Assembly (NCBI RefSeq): GCF_000190535.1
Contig: NC_015160.1
Coordinates: forward strand, 3,782,001-3,846,000
Reading direction: 5' to 3'
Origin: Odoribacter splanchnicus DSM 20712
GTDB lineage: Bacteria > Bacteroidota > Bacteroidia > Bacteroidales > Marinifilaceae
DNA length: 64,000 bases
The notes beneath the pieces are model-generated. The model worked only from the letters and a program-made list of their open reading frames with translations, was not told the DNA's origin and searched no databases. The first letter of the stretch is position 1; every line of letters begins with the position of its first letter. The translations under genes were made by a program, and so were the position numbers. Below, piece by piece: positions 61,540-64,000 of the stretch.

Positions 61540-62331
61540 TCAGGGAGCGAGGAAATAATCGGATAACATGTGGGCCAGCCGAAGAGGCTGGTCTACGTGT
61601 ATCCGGTGAGTTGCTTCCGGAATTGTCTTTTGCCGGGCCTTCGGGAAATAATATCGGGTGGCTTCGGTTATTTTTTCCGGTAAATAGTCCGAATGTCCGG
61701 CTTTTATAAATAGAATTTCAGCCTGATAAGGAGACCGGATATCGGGTATATTCCAATCCAACAGAGAAGATAGATTTTCCCGGATCGCTTTCGCATTAAC
61801 CTTCCATTCGTATCCCTGAGGAGTTTTTCGGATATTTTTTAGCAAAATCTGAACTTCCTCTTCTGTAGAAAAATATTCCCGGACCGCTCGATGTATTTCC
61901 TGACGTCGGTGGAAATTTTGAAGCGGGGTAGTCAGGATATATTCCGACAGGTTTCGGTGCATAGTCTGCCTGTCTAAAGTATAGGCTTGCGGGCAGATAT
62001 CTATGATTGCCGCTTTTTCGACGATTTCCGGACGTTTCAATACTAAATGCATCAATGTCTTGCCTCCTAGGGAATGTCCCGCCAGAAAAGGCCTCTGGGG
62101 TAAATTCAGTCGCCCGATCAATTCTTCCGTATCCTGGCTCAAAATAGTGTAATCGAATAATGAAGAATGCGGAGAACAGCCGTGATTTCTCAGGTCGGGC
62201 AGGATGACATGGAACCGGTGGCTCAATAGATCGGCTACGGGCAGCCAATTGTCCGAAGCTCCCCATAGGCCGTGAAGGATGATGAGGGGGGGATGCGTAT
62301 CGATACCTTTTTCACGATAAAAGAGTTGCAT
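61540..62331 (-). CDS. Alpha/beta hydrolase (YbfF-like esterase)
   Basis: A 263-residue hydrolase. The nucleophile elbow is GHSLGG (Ser87), the oxyanion stretch ILHGLWGASDNW, and the catalytic His is in THRIHVDQP near the C-terminus. It resembles YbfF/acyl-CoA esterases. The substrate is unknown. The frame extends up to 62400, but the ATG at 62331 (MQLFYREKG) is the normal family start and the part upstream is unlike a protein. The downstream neighbour on the minus strand is none; frdB ends 75 bp upstream. Confidence 0.85.
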   Translation of the reverse strand: MQLFYREKGIDTHPPLIILHGLWGASDNWLPVADLLSHRFHVILPDLRNHGCSPHSSLFDYTILSQDTEELIGRLNLPQRPFLAGHSLGGKTLMHLVLKRPEIVEKAAIIDICPQAYTLDRQTMHRNLSEYILTTPLQNFHRRQEIHRAVREYFSTEEEVQILLKNIRKTPQGYEWKVNAKAIRENLSSLLDWNIPDIRSPYQAEILFIKAGHSDYLPEKITEATRYYFPKARQKTIPEATHRIHVDQPLRLAHMLSDYFLAP

Positions 62332-62406
62332 ATCAGGCTTTTGGTTTACCGATAAAAAAATGCTACCCCGAAAGATAGCATTTTTTCCAAATAAAGACAA
62401 TGTATA

Positions 62407-63168
62407 TTAGTCTTTCAGTTTTGCTTTCAGGAATTCGCGGTTCAGGCGTGCTATATGAGCGATGGAAATACTTTTCGGACATTCCATTTCACAAGCGCCG
62501 GTGTTGGTACAGTTACCGAATCCGAGTTCGTCCATTTTAGCCACCATGGCTTTAGCCCGGCGGGCAGCTTCAATTTTTCCCTGTGGCAATAAAGCTAGCT
62601 GAGAAACTTTTGCTGCCACGAACAGCATAGCTGAAGAGTTTTTACAGGTAGCTGCACAGGCTCCGCATCCGATACAGGCTGCTGCGTCCATCGCTTCTTC
62701 TGCTTTATCGTTAGCAATTGGAATTGCATTGGCATCAGGAACTCCACCGGTGCTGACAGAAACATAACCTCCGGCCTGCAGAATCTTGTCATAAGCCTTC
62801 CGGTCGACGATCAGGTCTTTGATTACCGGGAAAGCGCCGCAACGCCAGGGTTCGATCGTTATAGTAGCTCCGTCTTCGAAACGGCGCATGTGCAATTGAC
62901 AGGTAGTCACATCATCGTCCGGTCCGTGAGCACGGCCGTCGACGAACAGACTACAAGTACCGCAAATACCTTCACGACAGTCATGATCGAATGCTACCGG
63001 TTCTTCGTTTTGTTCTACCAGCTGTTCGTTGAGAATATCGAGCATTTCCAGAAATGAAGTGCCGGTAGAAATATTGTGAACTTTATATGTTTTAAACTCG
63101 CCTTTTGATTTAGCGTCTTTTTGCCGCCAGATCTTCAGAGTCAGTTCTTTTAATATTTTATCTGCCAT
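62407..63168 (-). CDS. frdB: Succinate dehydrogenase/fumarate reductase iron-sulfur subunit
   Basis: A 253-residue subunit that passes electrons between the flavoprotein and quinone. The plant-type [2Fe-2S] motif CREGICGTC and further Cys, and two cluster motifs [11 protein letters not shown] and [15 protein letters not shown] for [4Fe-4S] and [3Fe-4S] are visible. The TTG at 63174 is in frame; the ATG at 63168 (MADK) is the start. In Bacteroidales this complex acts mainly as fumarate reductase in succinate/propionate fermentation. It lies 75 bp after the flavoprotein gene; a dispersed repeat fills the gap. Confidence 0.95.
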   Translation of the reverse strand: MADKILKELTLKIWRQKDAKSKGEFKTYKVHNISTGTSFLEMLDILNEQLVEQNEEPVAFDHDCREGICGTCSLFVDGRAHGPDDDVTTCQLHMRRFEDGATITIEPWRCGAFPVIKDLIVDRKAYDKILQAGGYVSVSTGGVPDANAIPIANDKAEEAMDAAACIGCGACAATCKNSSAMLFVAAKVSQLALLPQGKIEAARRAKAMVAKMDELGFGNCTNTGACEMECPKSISIAHIARLNREFLKAKLKD

Positions 63169-63186
63169 AACCAATATTATTTTTGA

Positions 63187-63239
63187 TTTCGGATTTACGA
63201 TCGGGGTATAAGCCTGAACCGTAAATCACAAATCGTAAA
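63187..63239 (-). repeat. Short dispersed repeat (ATTTACGGTTYAGG type), copy 2
   Basis: On the minus strand: ATTTACGATTTGTG, ATTTACGGTTCAGG, then a 12-base insert, then ATCGTAAATCCGAAA. It is the inverted-orientation relative of 58759-58792, with the units spaced 7 or 14 bases apart. It occupies most of the gap inside the fumarate reductase operon. Confidence 0.75.
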
Positions 63240-63243
63240 TTAT

Positions 63244-64000
63244 TTATTTATAAGAACGTTGAGTAAGTTGGATGTTTTCGAACACTAATTCTTCTTTATG
63301 GAGTTCCGGTGCTTTATCTTCACCTTTGTATTCCCATACAGAAACATATTTAAAATGTTCGTCATCCCGTTTGGCTTCACCTTCTGCGGTCATCGATTCT
63401 ACCCGTAAGTGTCCGCCGCAAGATTCATTCCGATCGAGAGCATCGTGAGCCATCAGGTCGGCGAGTTCTATAAAGTCGGCGACACGGGCTGCTTTTTCCA
63501 ATTCGTTGTTCATCGCTGTAAATTCACCGGTTATGCGCAGATTTTTATAGAAATCTTTTTTCAATTCGGCGATCAGTTCGATGGCTTTCTTCAAACCGGC
63601 AGCTTCACGGGCCATACCGATGTATTCCCACATGATGTGTCCCAGTTCTTTATGGAAATGATCCGGAGATTTCGTTCCTTTGATGTCATACAAACGACGC
63701 AGACGGTCGGTGACATGTTTTTCAGCTTCGTCGAATTCCTTGGTATTGGTATTGACTTTCGGAGTCTGGATTTCTTTGGCCAGATAGTCGCCGATGGTAT
63801 ACGGCAGAATGAAATAACCGTCAGCCAATCCCTGCATCAAGGCAGAAGCTCCTAAACGGTTTGCCCCGTGATCCGAGAAGTTACATTCGCCGATAGCGTA
63901 CAATCCGGGAATCGTAGTCATCAAGTTGTAATCTACCCAAAGTCCGCCCATAGAATAGTGGATAGCCGGATAGATCATCATCGGATTGTTGTAAGGATCC
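63244..64000 (-). CDS. frdA: Succinate dehydrogenase/fumarate reductase flavoprotein, 3' part (cut by window end)
   Basis: The C-terminal 251 codons of the flavoprotein that carries covalent FAD and the dicarboxylate site. The frame continues to base 64000, where DPYNNPMMIYPAIHYSMGGLWVDYNL can be read. The substrate-binding His and the FAD-binding GLYAIGECNFSDHGANRLGASALMQGLADGYFI block follow. The C-terminal helical/capping domain includes RNESCGGHLRVE. The start and the FAD-binding N-terminus lie beyond the window. The cytochrome b subunit gene is expected further upstream on the minus strand. Confidence 0.95.
   Translation of the reverse strand, partial: DPYNNPMMIYPAIHYSMGGLWVDYNLMTTIPGLYAIGECNFSDHGANRLGASALMQGLADGYFILPYTIGDYLAKEIQTPKVNTNTKEFDEAEKHVTDRLRRLYDIKGTKSPDHFHKELGHIMWEYIGMAREAAGLKKAIELIAELKKDFYKNLRITGEFTAMNNELEKAARVADFIELADLMAHDALDRNESCGGHLRVESMTAEGEAKRDDEHFKYVSVWEYKGEDKAPELHKEELVFENIQLTQRSYK

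Overview
The window reads as the chromosome of an anaerobic gut-type Bacteroidales bacterium. The evidence is: SusC/SusD pairs with ECF-sigma/FecR regulators; a 2-oxoacid:ferredoxin oxidoreductase; fumarate reductase/succinate dehydrogenase subunits; bamD next to an rpoZ-type omega gene; many Bacteroidetes-only families (DUF4876, DUF6850, DUF4837, DUF3098, GH97, NamZ); and repeated use of the Bacteroides-type -7 promoter box TAnnTTTG. Odoribacteraceae is plausible, but this is a guess that the sequence alone does not prove.

Positions 1-16521 (+) hold one accessory locus. It runs from the end of a FecR anti-sigma gene to a TonB-dependent receptor, a DUF4876 lipoprotein, a DUF6850 outer-membrane barrel, a double-domain M16 zinc peptidase lipoprotein, and three tandem paralogues. 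The paralogues combine a gingipain-like (C25/clan CD) fold, including the His-Gly and Asp-Ala-Cys motifs, with C-terminal HEAT repeats. Positions 16586-24581 (-) hold a second, convergent locus: ECF sigma, FecR, SusC, SusD, and a thioredoxin-like secreted protein. Together they look like two regulated envelope uptake/proteolysis systems back to back. The first is the best candidate for an undescribed system.

Positions 24768-41848 are mostly housekeeping: a four-subunit 2-oxoacid:ferredoxin oxidoreductase operon, a PLP aminotransferase, a LolC/E-like permease, a TonB-like protein, an odd GH16-like protein without catalytic residues, ComF, several envelope lipoproteins, the muramidase NamZ and a giant AsmA-like protein. 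At 41985-42905 an 859-bp HEPN/MNT toxin-antitoxin cassette sits between two 62-bp direct repeats that duplicate the 3' end of purM, the signature of insertion at a gene end.

Positions 42883-54805 hold purM, a small membrane protein, an AhpD-like protein, ferritin, a GH97 glycosidase, a tRNA-Gly/tRNA-Leu pair, then ftsX-DUF3098-uppP-truB-queA, an M48 peptidase and an alpha-oxoamine synthase (possible sphingolipid or sulfonolipid enzyme). Positions 55083-64000 hold bamD-rpoZ-coaBC, pyrBI, manA, a lipoprotein, an esterase and the frdB/frdA end. The pyrBI leader has a 35-codon leader ORF ending in the loop of an intrinsic terminator, closely resembling enterobacterial pyrBI attenuation. Several intergenic gaps carry heptamer-phased A/T-rich repeats (TAAAAGC, GGTAAAA, ATTTACG, AATGTAC types). 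No CRISPR array, transposase, integrase or rRNA gene was seen.
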